From: an uncultured Treponema sp.
GTDB taxonomy: Bacteria; Spirochaetota; Spirochaetia; Treponematales; Treponemataceae
NCBI GenBank assembly: GCA_937915735.1
Contig: CALGGS010000177.1
Location: 1-43,082 of the forward strand
Reading direction: 5' to 3'
Length of the DNA: 43,082 nt
This document shows positions 9,257 to 17,886 of this stretch, piece after piece; the stretch's first letter is position 1; each line of letters starts with the position of its first letter. The notes under the pieces were generated by a model. That model was given only the letters and a program-made list of their open reading frames with translations. It searched no databases and was not told the origin of the DNA. Made by a program: the position numbers and the translations under genes.

Positions 9257-11810
9257 AGAAGTCTCCGTTTCGCTTTCGGTTTCCGCCGGATTTGTCCATG
9301 TTGTAGTCGATTGTAAAAGTGTTTTCTGCCGGACTGCCGTCGATGAGTATTGTTTTTCCGTCGTCGCTCATTCTTACGGCACGAACCTGCCAGCTGAAAT
9401 CACCTTTTGAAAGCCGGCTCAAATCCTTAAACTCCAGGCTTGTGTTTTCGTTCCCCTTGAGGACCGTCTTGTACACGACATTTTTTCCTTTGAGGATTTC
9501 AAGGACATAATCATAAGCCCTTGGAACTTTTGACCATATGAATTTTATGTAAGGCGTTTTCCTGAGATAGTCTGCATTGAAGAGAGATGTGCCCTCTGTC
9601 CTTGCATTCTCTGGCATCTCAAAAGGAGGAATCGGTTTTACCGTGAATGTGTGAGTCCTTGTGGCGGAGATATCAAGCTCGTCCATAGTCAAGGCGCTTA
9701 CAGTCCATTCATAAGTTCCCTCTGCAAGCTGTGGCATTTTAGAGCCGTACCCTTTCTGAGGAATAATTACAGGCTCCTCGCTGGCAGAATTTTTTTTGAT
9801 AAGGATAATCTCAGCCTTTGAGAAAGGCTCGGCCGACTTCCAGGAGAAGAATCCCGGATTTTCGATTGCATCCCAGCCGTCGATTTCCGTTTTTTCTGCA
9901 GGATAAGAAAGGGTTACGGGACGAATCTTTCGCAGGGTGAAATATGAGTTTCCCATAAGGCTTGTTCGCCGGGAGTTAAGCTCCGTCTCATAAATGTAGG
10001 ACTGCAATTCCCAGCGGTAAGAGCCTTCCTCAAAAGAGTCAAAGTTCACCTCATGGCGGGTCTCTGAAATAAAATTCTCGTCATAAACAGGTGTGTCCTG
10101 AGTGCCTTTGTAAATCTTGATTCGGTAATAATCTGCCTCTTCGTCCTCAGCCCATTCAAAGAGCGTGTTTTCGTTTGGCCTTACGACGGCCTTTCCCTGG
10201 AGGCTTGGCCTTAGCGGGTGCGGGGCAGGAAGCTCAGAAACGATGTAAAAAAGCTTTCCTGGTGTCGCGCTCTTGAAATTTCCTTCCTGGGTGCTGATTC
10301 TCCACCAGTAGGTGCCCTCGCCAAGATTCATTCCGCTGTATGATGTGCTGCTTATTTCTGAGTCAAAGACGATATTGTTGAAATCACTGTCATCTGCGAC
10401 CTGAATGTGATGGGCGAAATTTATGTTTGTCTTCCATGTGAAGCGGGTATCGGTCAAAAGAGGCTGCCATAATACATAGCCCTCCGGAGGGAAGATTGTC
10501 TTTTGCTCGATTTTTCCGTTCATAACATAGAAGGAGCGTACTTCTGAGCGTCCAGACTCGTTTCCCTCGGAGTCAATCTGTGTTACAGCCCAGTAATACT
10601 GGCCTTCCTCAAGGTGTGAGACTTCCAGATCCCTGAAAGTGAAGTAGTTTTCGTTTGTCTGTCTTGTGAAGGTCGGGAAGTTGAGACTCTGCATCTTTGC
10701 GACGAGAAGTTTGTATGAGCTTGCCTCGCTTTCCATGTTCCATGAGAGGGTGATTTTATTCCTTGCCTTGTCGATGAAATCTCCGTTGGAAGGAGCGCAA
10801 AGCTCTGGCGGAGTGAGTTCCCCGCGGCGGTTTATGATGAAAGTGCCGACATCGGAAGGGTTCTGCAATCCTGCCCGGTTGGTCACATAATAAGGCGTGA
10901 CCTGCCAGTAATAAATTCCTTCCGGCAGAGTTGAAATAATAATAGAAGGACTTACGCTTCTCGTCTCGATTTCGGGATTTGACAGGTCCTGATTTTTTGA
11001 AATTCTGATGTTATATGCAGTGGCCGAAGCCGCCTCTGACCAGATGAATCGCAGTGATGGCAGCTTTTTCCGAAACTGATAGCTGTATCCGCTTGCCGGG
11101 GCTAGAAGCTCAGGTTTTAGCGACTGAATGACCTGAATCTTACCGCTGGTCGCTTCCTTTTCGTTTTCTGTGGAATAAAGTTTCCAGTAATAGCTTCCCT
11201 TTGGAAGGTTAAGAGTATCGCCCTCTTTGCCGCTCACATCATAAGTCTCTTTTATAATGGTAAAATCTTTGTCATCGGCAATTGCAAGGCGCAGGTTTTT
11301 GTAAGATTTTCCGCTCCATTTAAAATCAACCGGGCATAAATCGTCGCTGAAATGCAGTATTTTCGTGTCAGGAAGGGGAGTGGTCACCGAAAGAAGGGCT
11401 TCCGTTTCGCCCGATTCGTTTATGAGAAATTGTTTTCCGGCCGTGAATGACTGATCGCCAAGAGAGGCTGTTCCTTTTTGAACGGTAAGGTTGATGTTCC
11501 TGCTGTTCTCTGCTTTCTTTGCGGAGATTTTTGTTCCGCTTTTTACAGTGACCCGAACATTCTCAGCCGTAAGGGTAAGTCCGCCGGAACTTTCGCTTGA
11601 ATCTACCGTGGCAAGACCTTTTTCCAAATCTGCCCCCAGCGAGCCGTCCGTGTTGAGGAAGACCTGGGCCATTGTGTTTTCCGCAAGGTCAAGGATTGTG
11701 CCGTCCTGAAACCATACCGTGGCCTCGGACAAATCCGCCGTATGAATCGTGTCGCCGTTGTAAACAGGAGAATTCTGCCTCAGCATCCTTGTTGTACTGC
11801 ATGAGGGCAT
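9246..11810 (-). CDS. FecR-domain protein with fibronectin-like repeats, N-terminus missing
   Basis: The open frame codes for up to 854 residues. The part from about residue 12 (QNSPVYNGDTIHTADLSEA, then FQDGTILDLAENT) is a FecR domain. About seven repeated modules follow, each with an F-x-W start and a G-x-Y-x-W-x-V turn, resembling fibronectin type III or sugar-binding strands. Family members have an N-terminal membrane anchor or signal peptide before the FecR domain; here nothing like it is present. Instead the frame emerges from within the upstream cyclase gene, out of frame with it. I infer that a deletion removed the true N-terminus. The last 11 bases overlap the signal peptide start of the next gene. 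A FecR domain points to the periplasm or cell envelope, but without export the remnant is probably not functional. Confidence 0.75.
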   Translation of the reverse strand: MPSCSTTRMLRQNSPVYNGDTIHTADLSEATVWFQDGTILDLAENTMAQVFLNTDGSLGADLEKGLATVDSSESSGGLTLTAENVRVTVKSGTKISAKKAENSRNINLTVQKGTASLGDQSFTAGKQFLINESGETEALLSVTTPLPDTKILHFSDDLCPVDFKWSGKSYKNLRLAIADDKDFTIIKETYDVSGKEGDTLNLPKGSYYWKLYSTENEKEATSGKIQVIQSLKPELLAPASGYSYQFRKKLPSLRFIWSEAASATAYNIRISKNQDLSNPEIETRSVSPSIIISTLPEGIYYWQVTPYYVTNRAGLQNPSDVGTFIINRRGELTPPELCAPSNGDFIDKARNKITLSWNMESEASSYKLLVAKMQSLNFPTFTRQTNENYFTFRDLEVSHLEEGQYYWAVTQIDSEGNESGRSEVRSFYVMNGKIEQKTIFPPEGYVLWQPLLTDTRFTWKTNINFAHHIQVADDSDFNNIVFDSEISSTSYSGMNLGEGTYWWRISTQEGNFKSATPGKLFYIVSELPAPHPLRPSLQGKAVVRPNENTLFEWAEDEEADYYRIKIYKGTQDTPVYDENFISETRHEVNFDSFEEGSYRWELQSYIYETELNSRRTSLMGNSYFTLRKIRPVTLSYPAEKTEIDGWDAIENPGFFSWKSAEPFSKAEIILIKKNSASEEPVIIPQKGYGSKMPQLAEGTYEWTVSALTMDELDISATRTHTFTVKPIPPFEMPENARTEGTSLFNADYLRKTPYIKFIWSKVPRAYDYVLEILKGKNVVYKTVLKGNENTSLEFKDLSRLSKGDFSWQVRAVRMSDDGKTILIDGSPAENTFTIDYNMDKSGGNRKRNGDFYAQ

Positions 11811-13359
11811 AGCGCATTGCGATTGTTCCTCGGATTGCGCTGATTGCGTCCTGTTTTACATGAAGGTCGTGAAGCTGTGAAAGCTCTGCCTTTTTGGGGT
11901 CTGAATCCGGCAGAAGCTCGAAATCAAGGCTGTCATCACGCAAGATTCCCCAGACCGCCATGATTGCGTCGCCCTCGAATTTGTCGATTGTTCCGCCCGA
12001 GATTGTGACGCAGTTGACCATACGGCTCATGTAGTCGTTAAGGAAGCCGATGATTTCCCGAGGGCTTTCCTCACCGAAGCGGTTTTTGAATCCGTCCGAG
12101 ATTGCCGTAAAGCCTCGGATATCCGAGAAGAAAATCGTAACATCCTTAAGGTGAGGCTCGAAGTCGATTTCTTTTCGTGCGATTGCCTTTGCTACCCCAC
12201 GGTTGGTGAAGCGGGCGAAGGTGTTCAGAAATTCCTGCTCGTCCTGTGTCGATTTGTTGAGAAGACCGATTTCGTCCCGGCGTTTTGTGTTCAGTGTTGA
12301 GATGATGGCCGTGTTGAAGTTACCTTTCTGGATTTCTTCTGCCGAGGCGGTGAGATAGCGAAGCGGCCTTGAAATCGCATAGCGGGCGAATGTAAGGATA
12401 AAAATAATCGAAACGAAAAGGACGATGCCCATAAGGAAAAGATTGTTTTTTCGGGTGGTGCGGACGCCTTCAAGAACCGTGCTCAAAGGAACCGTCGTAA
12501 GGACACAGATGTCGGCGAAATTGATTTTCTGATAGGCTCCGATATATTTTGCTCTCTTGCCCTTGTCGTTGACATAGTCGAAAACAATCTGGCGGCTTTC
12601 CTCGTTGTTCTGGTTGTTCTCACGCATTGAGATTACCAGCGGATGATTCTTCATGCTCTGACCGCTCAAGATTCGGTCGTTTTCGGCATGGAAAAGCAGG
12701 TCGTCCGAATCGTTAATCATAAAAGTGGAGTTCATGCTGCCGCTTCCAAGAATGTCCATGACCGACTCAAGGCTGAACAATATTACGCAGCACTGGTTGA
12801 GACCGCTCTCACGGTAGGGAAGGATAATCGACATCATTCCTGTCTTGAAAAATGGCGAGGCGTTGAGTGCGATAGGTTCTCCTCCGCAGGCCCTGAGGAA
12901 TTTCTTTTTGTTTTGTGAGATAAAGTCGTCCGTGGCGTTGAAGTCAATTTCGTTCGATGTGAAAAACCTTGTGTTCTTGAGACGGGTATGAACCACAAGG
13001 TTTGAATTCTCATTGTAGTTTGTGAGGAGAAGGACCTCTGCGATGTCAGAGTTCCGCTCGAAGAAAAATGCTTCGGCCTGTTTTGCGAGGGCAGAGTTCT
13101 TGCCGCCTGACATTACATTGATTAAGTCGAGAATCTGGAATACATTGGATCGGATTGAGACAATCTCGTTCTGAACCGTGCTGGCTGAGCGGCTGTTGAT
13201 TGTCAGGTTGTTTTCTTCTGCGGTTATGCGTACATCCTTTGAGATAAAAAAGCTGTTTAAGAAAGTGACCGTTCCAAGAGAGACAAGAACTATAAAGCCG
13301 ATAATAAGCGCAAGTTTTACGCCAATCGGAAAGATATGTGAACTTTTTGACTTTTTCAT
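11689..13359 (-). pseudogene. Membrane adenylate/guanylate cyclase, catalytic domain truncated
   Basis: The frame codes for 556 residues from the preferred ATG at 13359 (MKKSKSSH). An earlier in-frame ATG at 13386 lies upstream of a perfect -10 box and is rejected. Transmembrane segments lie at about 15-34 and 306-325 and flank a periplasmic sensor region, followed by HAMP-like sequence. The class III cyclase domain begins with FSDIRGFT (metal-binding Asp about 413) and GDAIMAVWG (Asp about 464). After the MRYALMQYNKD segment, homology stops. The rest of the domain, including the conserved NxASR-type Asn/Arg region needed for catalysis, is absent and replaced by about 30 junk residues reading out of frame through the FecR gene. 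It is probably inactive, and the likely cause is a deletion fusing the two genes. Confidence 0.75.
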
Positions 13360-13372
13360 AATGAGCCATAAT

Positions 13373-13401
13373 ATTATACAATACAAAGATATAAGTGCCT
13401 A
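13373..13401 (-). promoter_or_regulatory. Sigma-70-like promoter for the cyclase cluster
   Basis: On the minus strand, TAGGCA (13396-13401, four of six -35 positions) is separated by 17 bases from a perfect TATAAT (13373-13378). The -10 box ends 13 bases before the ATG at 13359, so the leader would be about 7 bases with no clear Shine-Dalgarno sequence. Confidence 0.55.
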
Positions 13402-13463
13402 GCAATTTTCTCAGAATATTTTAGGATTTTCCTCAGAAAACATTTGAAAAGCATGAAAAAGGA

Positions 13464-13480
13464 TTTCAACTTTAGTTCTA
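13464..13480 (+). promoter_or_regulatory. Candidate operator upstream of ureA
   Basis: The 17 bases TTTCAACTTTAGTTCTA are identical to 27671-27687, between the urt unit and the LuxR-type gene. The core AACT-TT-AGTT is an inverted repeat, as expected for a dimeric regulator. It lies about 45 bases upstream of a plausible -10 box (TAGAAT, 13525-13530). Presence at the urea-related promoters suggests a shared regulator; which one is inference. Confidence 0.5.
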
Positions 13481-13524
13481 GTTTTCTTTATCTGAAAGTC
13501 GATTACAAAAATCTTTCAAAAATG

Positions 13525-13530
13525 TAGAAT
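13525..13530 (+). promoter_or_regulatory. Candidate -10 box of the urease operon
   Basis: TAGAAT (five of six) sits in the block TTTCAAAAATGTAGAATAAA. That block has a close counterpart upstream of the LuxR-type gene, where the box reads TAAAAT (27741-27746). No good -35 box is visible, which fits a promoter needing an activator. Transcription would begin around 13537, shortly before the terminator hairpin. Confidence 0.35.
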
Positions 13531-13551
13531 AAATCAATTTTTGGCAGCGAG

Positions 13552-13583
13552 GCCGTTCTGATTTTTTCAGGACGGCTTTTTTT
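13552..13583 (+). terminator. Intrinsic terminator/attenuator in the ureA leader
   Basis: GCCGTTCTGA pairs with TCAGGACGGC (10 bp with one G-T pair, 5-base loop) and is followed by seven T. It ends 17 bases before ureA, just upstream of the Shine-Dalgarno AAGGGGG. Its position after the likely promoter and before the gene suggests attenuation rather than termination of the distant cyclase genes, which run on the other strand. Confidence 0.75.
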
Positions 13584-13600
13584 ATTGCTAAGGGGGAAAA

Positions 13601-13912
13601 ATGAAACTCACACCCAGAGAAACTGAAAAACTCTTGCTTTCGTATGCTGGTTTTGTGGCGGAGAGGCGGAAAGAGCGTGGTTTGAAGCTCAATTATGTGG
13701 AGGCGGTGGCTTATATTTCTTCGGCTTTGATGGAAAAGGCCCGCGACGGAAAATCTGTGACCCAGCTCATGCAGGAAGGCGCAAAACTTCTGACGACCGC
13801 AGATGTTATGGAAGGCGTGGCAGATATGATAAATGAAGTTCAACTTGAGGCAACTTTCCCCGACGGAACAAAACTCGTTACTGTTCACAATCCTATTCGG
13901 GAAGCAGAATGA
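13601..13912 (+). CDS. ureA: Urease subunit gamma
   Basis: At 103 residues this is the normal length for UreA. It starts MKLTPRETEKLLL and contains the family block LNYVEAVAYISSALMEKARDGKSV. UreA is the smallest structural subunit of the (UreABC)3 nickel urease, which hydrolyses urea to ammonia and carbamate in the cytoplasm. AAGGGGG precedes the ATG at a good distance. It is the first gene of ureABCEFGD, 15 bases before ureB. A terminator hairpin and a putative operator lie upstream, so expression of the whole operon is probably controlled there. Confidence 0.98.
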   Translation: MKLTPRETEKLLLSYAGFVAERRKERGLKLNYVEAVAYISSALMEKARDGKSVTQLMQEGAKLLTTADVMEGVADMINEVQLEATFPDGTKLVTVHNPIREAE

Positions 13913-13927
13913 TTTTTTGGAGGGCTT

Positions 13928-14236
13928 ATGAAAATCGGTGAAATAATTTCCTGCAATAAGACGATTGAATTGAACCTTGGGCGAAAGACGATTCAGCTTG
14001 ATGTGACGAATAAGGGCGACCGGCCTGTTCAGGTTGGCTCGCATTTTCATTTTTATGAGGTGAATAGTCTTCTTTCTTTCGATAGAAAAGCGGCTTTCGG
14101 CTTTAAGCTTGATATTCCTTCAGGGATGAGCGTTCGCTTTGAGCCAGGCGAGACAAAAAGGGTTCAGCTTTGCTCTTTTGGCGGAAAATCTGAGATTTAC
14201 GGACTGAACAATCTGACAAACGGAAAGGCAATTTAA
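13928..14236 (+). CDS. ureB: Urease subunit beta
   Basis: At 102 residues this is the typical length for a free UreB. It contains the family signatures VTNKGDRPVQVGSHFHFYEV and RFEPGETKRVQL. UreB is a structural subunit that packs against UreA and UreC in the urease trimer. GGAGG lies upstream of the ATG. It sits between ureA and ureC with short gaps, consistent with one transcript. The alpha, beta and gamma chains are separate, as in most bacteria and unlike the fused chains of Helicobacter. Confidence 0.98.
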   Translation: MKIGEIISCNKTIELNLGRKTIQLDVTNKGDRPVQVGSHFHFYEVNSLLSFDRKAAFGFKLDIPSGMSVRFEPGETKRVQLCSFGGKSEIYGLNNLTNGKAI

Positions 14237-14248
14237 GGGGGAAGCAAA

Positions 14249-16009
14249 ATGAGTTATACGATTGACGGAAAAAAATACGCGGCCATGTACGGCCCGACCA
14301 CAGGCGATAAAATCAGGCTTGCTGACACAAATCTTCTGATTCAGATTGAAAAGGACTTTACGGTTTACGGCGACGAAGCAAAATTCGGTGGCGGAAAGAC
14401 ACTTCGCGACGGAATGGGCCAGTCGGTGAACACAACGAGCGATGGCGGTGATTTGGACTTGGTGATTACGAACTGTGTAATTCTTGATTATACAGGAATT
14501 TACAAGGCTGATATCGGAATCAAAGACGGAAAAATCGCTGGAATCGGAAAGGCCGGAAATCCTGACACGATGGACGGCGTAACTTTAGGGATGACTGTGG
14601 GAGCTTCGACTGAGGCACTTGCAGGCGAGGGCTTGATTTTAACGGCGGGCGGAATCGACACTCATATTCATTTTATTTCGCCTGAGCAGGTCGAGACAGC
14701 CCTTTGTTCCGGCATCACAACGATGATTGGCGGAGGAACTGGCCCCTGTGACGGAACGAATGCAACGACTTGCACGCCCGGAAAATGGAATCTTGAAATG
14801 ATGCTAAAGGCGGCGGAAGATTTCCCGATGAACATTGGATATCTCGGAAAAGGAAACTGCTCGAACAAAACGGCTCAGAGCGAGCTTGTGGCTCAGATTA
14901 AGTCTGGCGCTTGCGGCCTAAAAATCCACGAGGACTGGGGCACGACTCCTGCCGCTATTGATGCCGCGCTTACGATTGCCGACCTCTACGATGTTCAGGT
15001 CTGTATTCACACTGACACTTTGAACGAGGCTGGCTGTGTTGAGGACACTCTTAAAGCAATCAACGGGCGGACGATTCACACTTATCACACGGAAGGAGCG
15101 GGAGGCGGACATGCGCCGGATATTCTCAAAGTGGCGGGGCATGAAAATGTAATCCCTGCTTCAACGAACCCGACAATGCCTTTTACGGTTAACACGCTGG
15201 ACGAGCACCTGGATATGCTCATGGTTTGCCATCACTTGGACAATAAAATTCCTGAGGATGTGGCCTTTGCCGACAGCCGAATCAGGCCTGAGACGATTGC
15301 CGCAGAGGATGTTCTTCACGACATGGGGGCTTTGAGCATTATGTCGAGCGACTCTCAGGCGATGGGGCGAGTTGGCGAAGTAATTAGTCGAACATGGCAG
15401 ACGGCCCACAAAATGAAGGAAGAGAGGGGTCATCTTGAAGCGGACTTCTGTGGCAAAAAAGCTGACGATTTGGGCGACTGGGAAGAAAACGACAATTTTA
15501 GGGCAAAGCGTTATGTCTCAAAATACACGATAAATCCTGCGATTGCACATGGAATTTCTGAATATGTCGGCTCGGTGGAAGTCGGTAAGATGGCGGATCT
15601 GGTTTTATGGAATCCGGCATTTTTTGGCGTAAAGCCAGACATGGTGATTAAGGGCGGGGCGGTTGTTCTTTCAAAAATGGGCGACTCAAATGCTTCGATT
15701 CCGACTTGCCAGCCTGTTTACTATCGGAATATGTTCGGTTTCTACGGAAAGGCAAAATATTTTACTTGCGCCACATTTCTTTCCCAAGCGGCGATTGAAG
15801 ATAAATTGCCGGAAAAACTGGGGCTTGAAAAAATCTGCCTGCCTGTAAAAAACTGCCGTAAAATCGGTAAAAAAGACATGAAATTCAATGACGCGCTTCC
15901 AAAAATCGATGTTGACCCGGAAAACTATCATGTCACGGCGGACGGAGAGATGATTGTGAGCAAGGCCGCAAGTTCCCTTCCGCTTACACAGCGATATTTC
16001 TTGTTTTAG
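14249..16009 (+). CDS. ureC: Urease subunit alpha (catalytic)
   Basis: The protein has 586 residues, slightly over the usual 565-572. All active-site residues are visible: nickel-binding His139 and His141 (DTHIHF), the lysine to be carbamylated Lys225 (GLKIHEDWG), nickel ligands His254 and His280, the mobile-flap Cys327-His328 (MVCHHLD) and Asp368 (SSDSQAMGR). The C-terminus ends with the classic QRYFLF. It catalyses hydrolysis of urea in the cytoplasm with a dinuclear nickel centre assembled by UreD, E, F and G encoded just downstream. AGGGGGA precedes the ATG. Nothing suggests loss of activity. Confidence 0.99.
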   Translation: MSYTIDGKKYAAMYGPTTGDKIRLADTNLLIQIEKDFTVYGDEAKFGGGKTLRDGMGQSVNTTSDGGDLDLVITNCVILDYTGIYKADIGIKDGKIAGIGKAGNPDTMDGVTLGMTVGASTEALAGEGLILTAGGIDTHIHFISPEQVETALCSGITTMIGGGTGPCDGTNATTCTPGKWNLEMMLKAAEDFPMNIGYLGKGNCSNKTAQSELVAQIKSGACGLKIHEDWGTTPAAIDAALTIADLYDVQVCIHTDTLNEAGCVEDTLKAINGRTIHTYHTEGAGGGHAPDILKVAGHENVIPASTNPTMPFTVNTLDEHLDMLMVCHHLDNKIPEDVAFADSRIRPETIAAEDVLHDMGALSIMSSDSQAMGRVGEVISRTWQTAHKMKEERGHLEADFCGKKADDLGDWEENDNFRAKRYVSKYTINPAIAHGISEYVGSVEVGKMADLVLWNPAFFGVKPDMVIKGGAVVLSKMGDSNASIPTCQPVYYRNMFGFYGKAKYFTCATFLSQAAIEDKLPEKLGLEKICLPVKNCRKIGKKDMKFNDALPKIDVDPENYHVTADGEMIVSKAASSLPLTQRYFLF

Positions 16010-16024
16010 AAAATGGAGACCGAA

Positions 16025-16528
16025 ATGATTTGCGAGAAAATTCTTGGAAAAATCGGCGAAGAGCAATTTAACGGAAAGAAAATAGATTATGTTGATTTTG
16101 AATGGCACGAAACATATTCAAAACTTCATAGAAAGACTTCCAGGGCGGGGCGAGACCTTGCAATCAGCCTGGACGATTCGATTTTAAAGATTGGAATTAA
16201 GAGTGGCGATGTGCTTGGACTTGACGGCGAAACTGTGATTTGTGCCGATGTTTTGCCAGTTGAAATCTTGGGCGTAAAAGTTGGAAATCCTGCATTTTTT
16301 AATGCTGCGAAAGTGGCTTACGAAATCGGAAATTGCCATGCACCGCTATTTTTTGGAAAATCTGACTCGGAACTTGTCACGATTTATACGGAGCCGATGG
16401 AGCGTCTTTTAAAAGGACTGGCTTCCGGCGGATATTCAGTTGAAGTCGAAAAGCGGACGGAAAAACTTGATTTTTCAAAACAGATTTCTTCGATAGTCGG
16501 ACATTCGCATCACCACCATGAGCATTGA
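16025..16528 (+). CDS. ureE: Urease accessory protein, nickel metallochaperone
   Basis: The protein has 167 residues from the preferred start at 16025. An in-frame ATG at 16013 contains the GGAGA that serves as ribosome site for 16025. UreE binds nickel and hands it to UreG during urease maturation. The N-terminal domain has the RKTSRAGRDLAISL peptide-binding pattern, and the middle has VGNPAFFNAAKVAYEIGN(C)H with the conserved metal-binding His. The C-terminus is a short histidine-rich tail (HSHHHHEH), as in many UreE proteins. It overlaps ureF by 11 bases, suggesting translational coupling. Confidence 0.95.
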   Translation: MICEKILGKIGEEQFNGKKIDYVDFEWHETYSKLHRKTSRAGRDLAISLDDSILKIGIKSGDVLGLDGETVICADVLPVEILGVKVGNPAFFNAAKVAYEIGNCHAPLFFGKSDSELVTIYTEPMERLLKGLASGGYSVEVEKRTEKLDFSKQISSIVGHSHHHHEH

Positions 16529-17219
16529 ATTTTTTGAACTTTTGCAGCTGAACGACGCGACCTTTCCGATTGGAAGCTACACTCACTCGTGGGGGCTTGA
16601 AACTTTCGTGCAAAAAGGAATCATTCGCGATTCACAAACGGCAGAAAGTTATTTTCGCTCGGAACTTGAATCGAATTTTCTGACAAATGATTTTTTGTGC
16701 ACAAGGCTTTCCTATGAAGCGGCAGAAAAATCAGACTGGAAGGCAATCCAAGAAATCGACGAAATCTACAATGCATCCAAAAATGCAAAAGAAATCCGGG
16801 AAGGAAGCAAAAAACTTGCGGCAAGATTCATAAAAACTGTGAATCTGTGGGGCAGAGCGGAAAACTTGGAAAGCACGGCTAAAAATCAAGCTGGAAATCG
16901 CTCAGAACATCCGTACATTCCGAATCATTTTCCTGTGGTTTACGGCTCGCACTGCGCGCTCTCAAAAATCAGCGAGGACGAAGCTTTAAAGGCATTTTTG
17001 TACAGCCAGATTTCAGCAAGGGTTGTGACGGCTGTAAAACTTGTTCCGCTTTCGCAAAGCCAGGGGCAGAAAATCCTGCACTCGCTTTTTACGCTATTCG
17101 GGGAAATTTTAGAAAAAGTCATGCGGCTTTCGAAGGATGACCTGTGCCGTTCCAGTCCGCAGAGCGAGATTCTTTCGATGCAGCACGAGTTTTTGTATAC
17201 GAGATTGTACATGAGCTAG
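16518..17219 (+). CDS. ureF: Urease accessory protein UreF
   Basis: The protein has 233 residues. The N-terminal block LLQLNDATFPIGSYTHSWGLETFVQKG is diagnostic of UreF. The C-terminal half retains QISARVVTAVKLVPLSQSQGQ. UreF forms a complex with UreD and UreG that delivers nickel to apo-urease and is thought to gate the UreG GTPase. The start codon lies inside the end of ureE. The gap to ureG is about 20 bases. No sign of damage. Confidence 0.95.
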   Translation: MSIEFFELLQLNDATFPIGSYTHSWGLETFVQKGIIRDSQTAESYFRSELESNFLTNDFLCTRLSYEAAEKSDWKAIQEIDEIYNASKNAKEIREGSKKLAARFIKTVNLWGRAENLESTAKNQAGNRSEHPYIPNHFPVVYGSHCALSKISEDEALKAFLYSQISARVVTAVKLVPLSQSQGQKILHSLFTLFGEILEKVMRLSKDDLCRSSPQSEILSMQHEFLYTRLYMS

Positions 17220-17240
17220 ATATTGAAAACTGGAGGAAAT

Positions 17241-17885
17241 ATGCGATTCACAAAAATCGGTGTGGCGGGGCCTGTTGGGTCTGGAAAAACTGCTTTGGTT
17301 GAGGCTTTGACCCGCCGGCTTGCTTCAAAATATTCAATTGGCGTTATCACGAACGACATTTACACAAAAGAAGATGCGGAATTTTTGACCGCACATTCAG
17401 TGCTTCCAAAAGAGCGGATTATCGGCGTTGAAACAGGCGGTTGTCCTCACACCGCAATCCGCGAGGACGCTTCGATGAACCTTGAGGCCGTTGACGAGCT
17501 TCGAGAGCGCTTCCCCGACATTGAAGTCATGTTCATTGAAAGCGGCGGCGACAATCTTTCGGCAACATTCAGCCCGGAACTTGTGGATGCGACGATTTTC
17601 GTAATTGATGTGAGCGAGGGCGACAAAATCCCTCGAAAAGGTGGACCTGGAATCATGAGGAGCAATCTTCTTGTCATAAATAAAATCGACCTTGCTCCTT
17701 ATGTGGGTGCAAGCCTTGAAGTGATGGCGCGGGATTCAAAAAAGATGCGGGGAGAAAAGCCTTTTGTCTTTACGAATATCCGCAGCGGAGAGGGAATTGA
17801 CGAAGTGCTTGCCTTTCTGGACAGAAATGTCTTCTTTACGGATTTGACGGAATCTAGTCATTCCGAATTTAGTTCGGAATCTTGA
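17241..17885 (+). CDS. ureG: Urease accessory GTPase UreG
   Basis: The protein has 214 residues from the ATG at 17241, which has GGAGG five bases upstream; an in-frame upstream ATG at 17223 is poorer. The P-loop GPVGSGKT is at 10-17. The family blocks GVETGGCPHTAIREDASMN, ESGGDNLSATFSPEL and VIDVSEGDKIPRKGGPG are all present. UreG hydrolyses GTP while moving nickel into urease. The last residues (SHSEFSSES) are encoded by a 21-base inverted repeat at 17860-17880 and are not typical of the family, so the C-terminal tail seems to have been acquired from a palindromic element. Confidence 0.97.
   Translation: MRFTKIGVAGPVGSGKTALVEALTRRLASKYSIGVITNDIYTKEDAEFLTAHSVLPKERIIGVETGGCPHTAIREDASMNLEAVDELRERFPDIEVMFIESGGDNLSATFSPELVDATIFVIDVSEGDKIPRKGGPGIMRSNLLVINKIDLAPYVGASLEVMARDSKKMRGEKPFVFTNIRSGEGIDEVLAFLDRNVFFTDLTESSHSEFSSES
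17860..17880. repeat. Palindromic element forming the 3' end of ureG
   Basis: ATTCCGAA and TTCGGAAT form perfect 8-base arms around TTTAG. The element ends three bases before the ureG stop codon and encodes part of the non-conserved tail. It could also act as a hairpin between ureG and ureD, but no T-run follows. Confidence 0.7.
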
Positions 17886-17886
17886 T

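Noticed and set aside
13046..13405. 119-residue minus-strand frame at the cyclase start
   Set aside because: It is out of frame with the cyclase membrane segments, which are clearly the real product.
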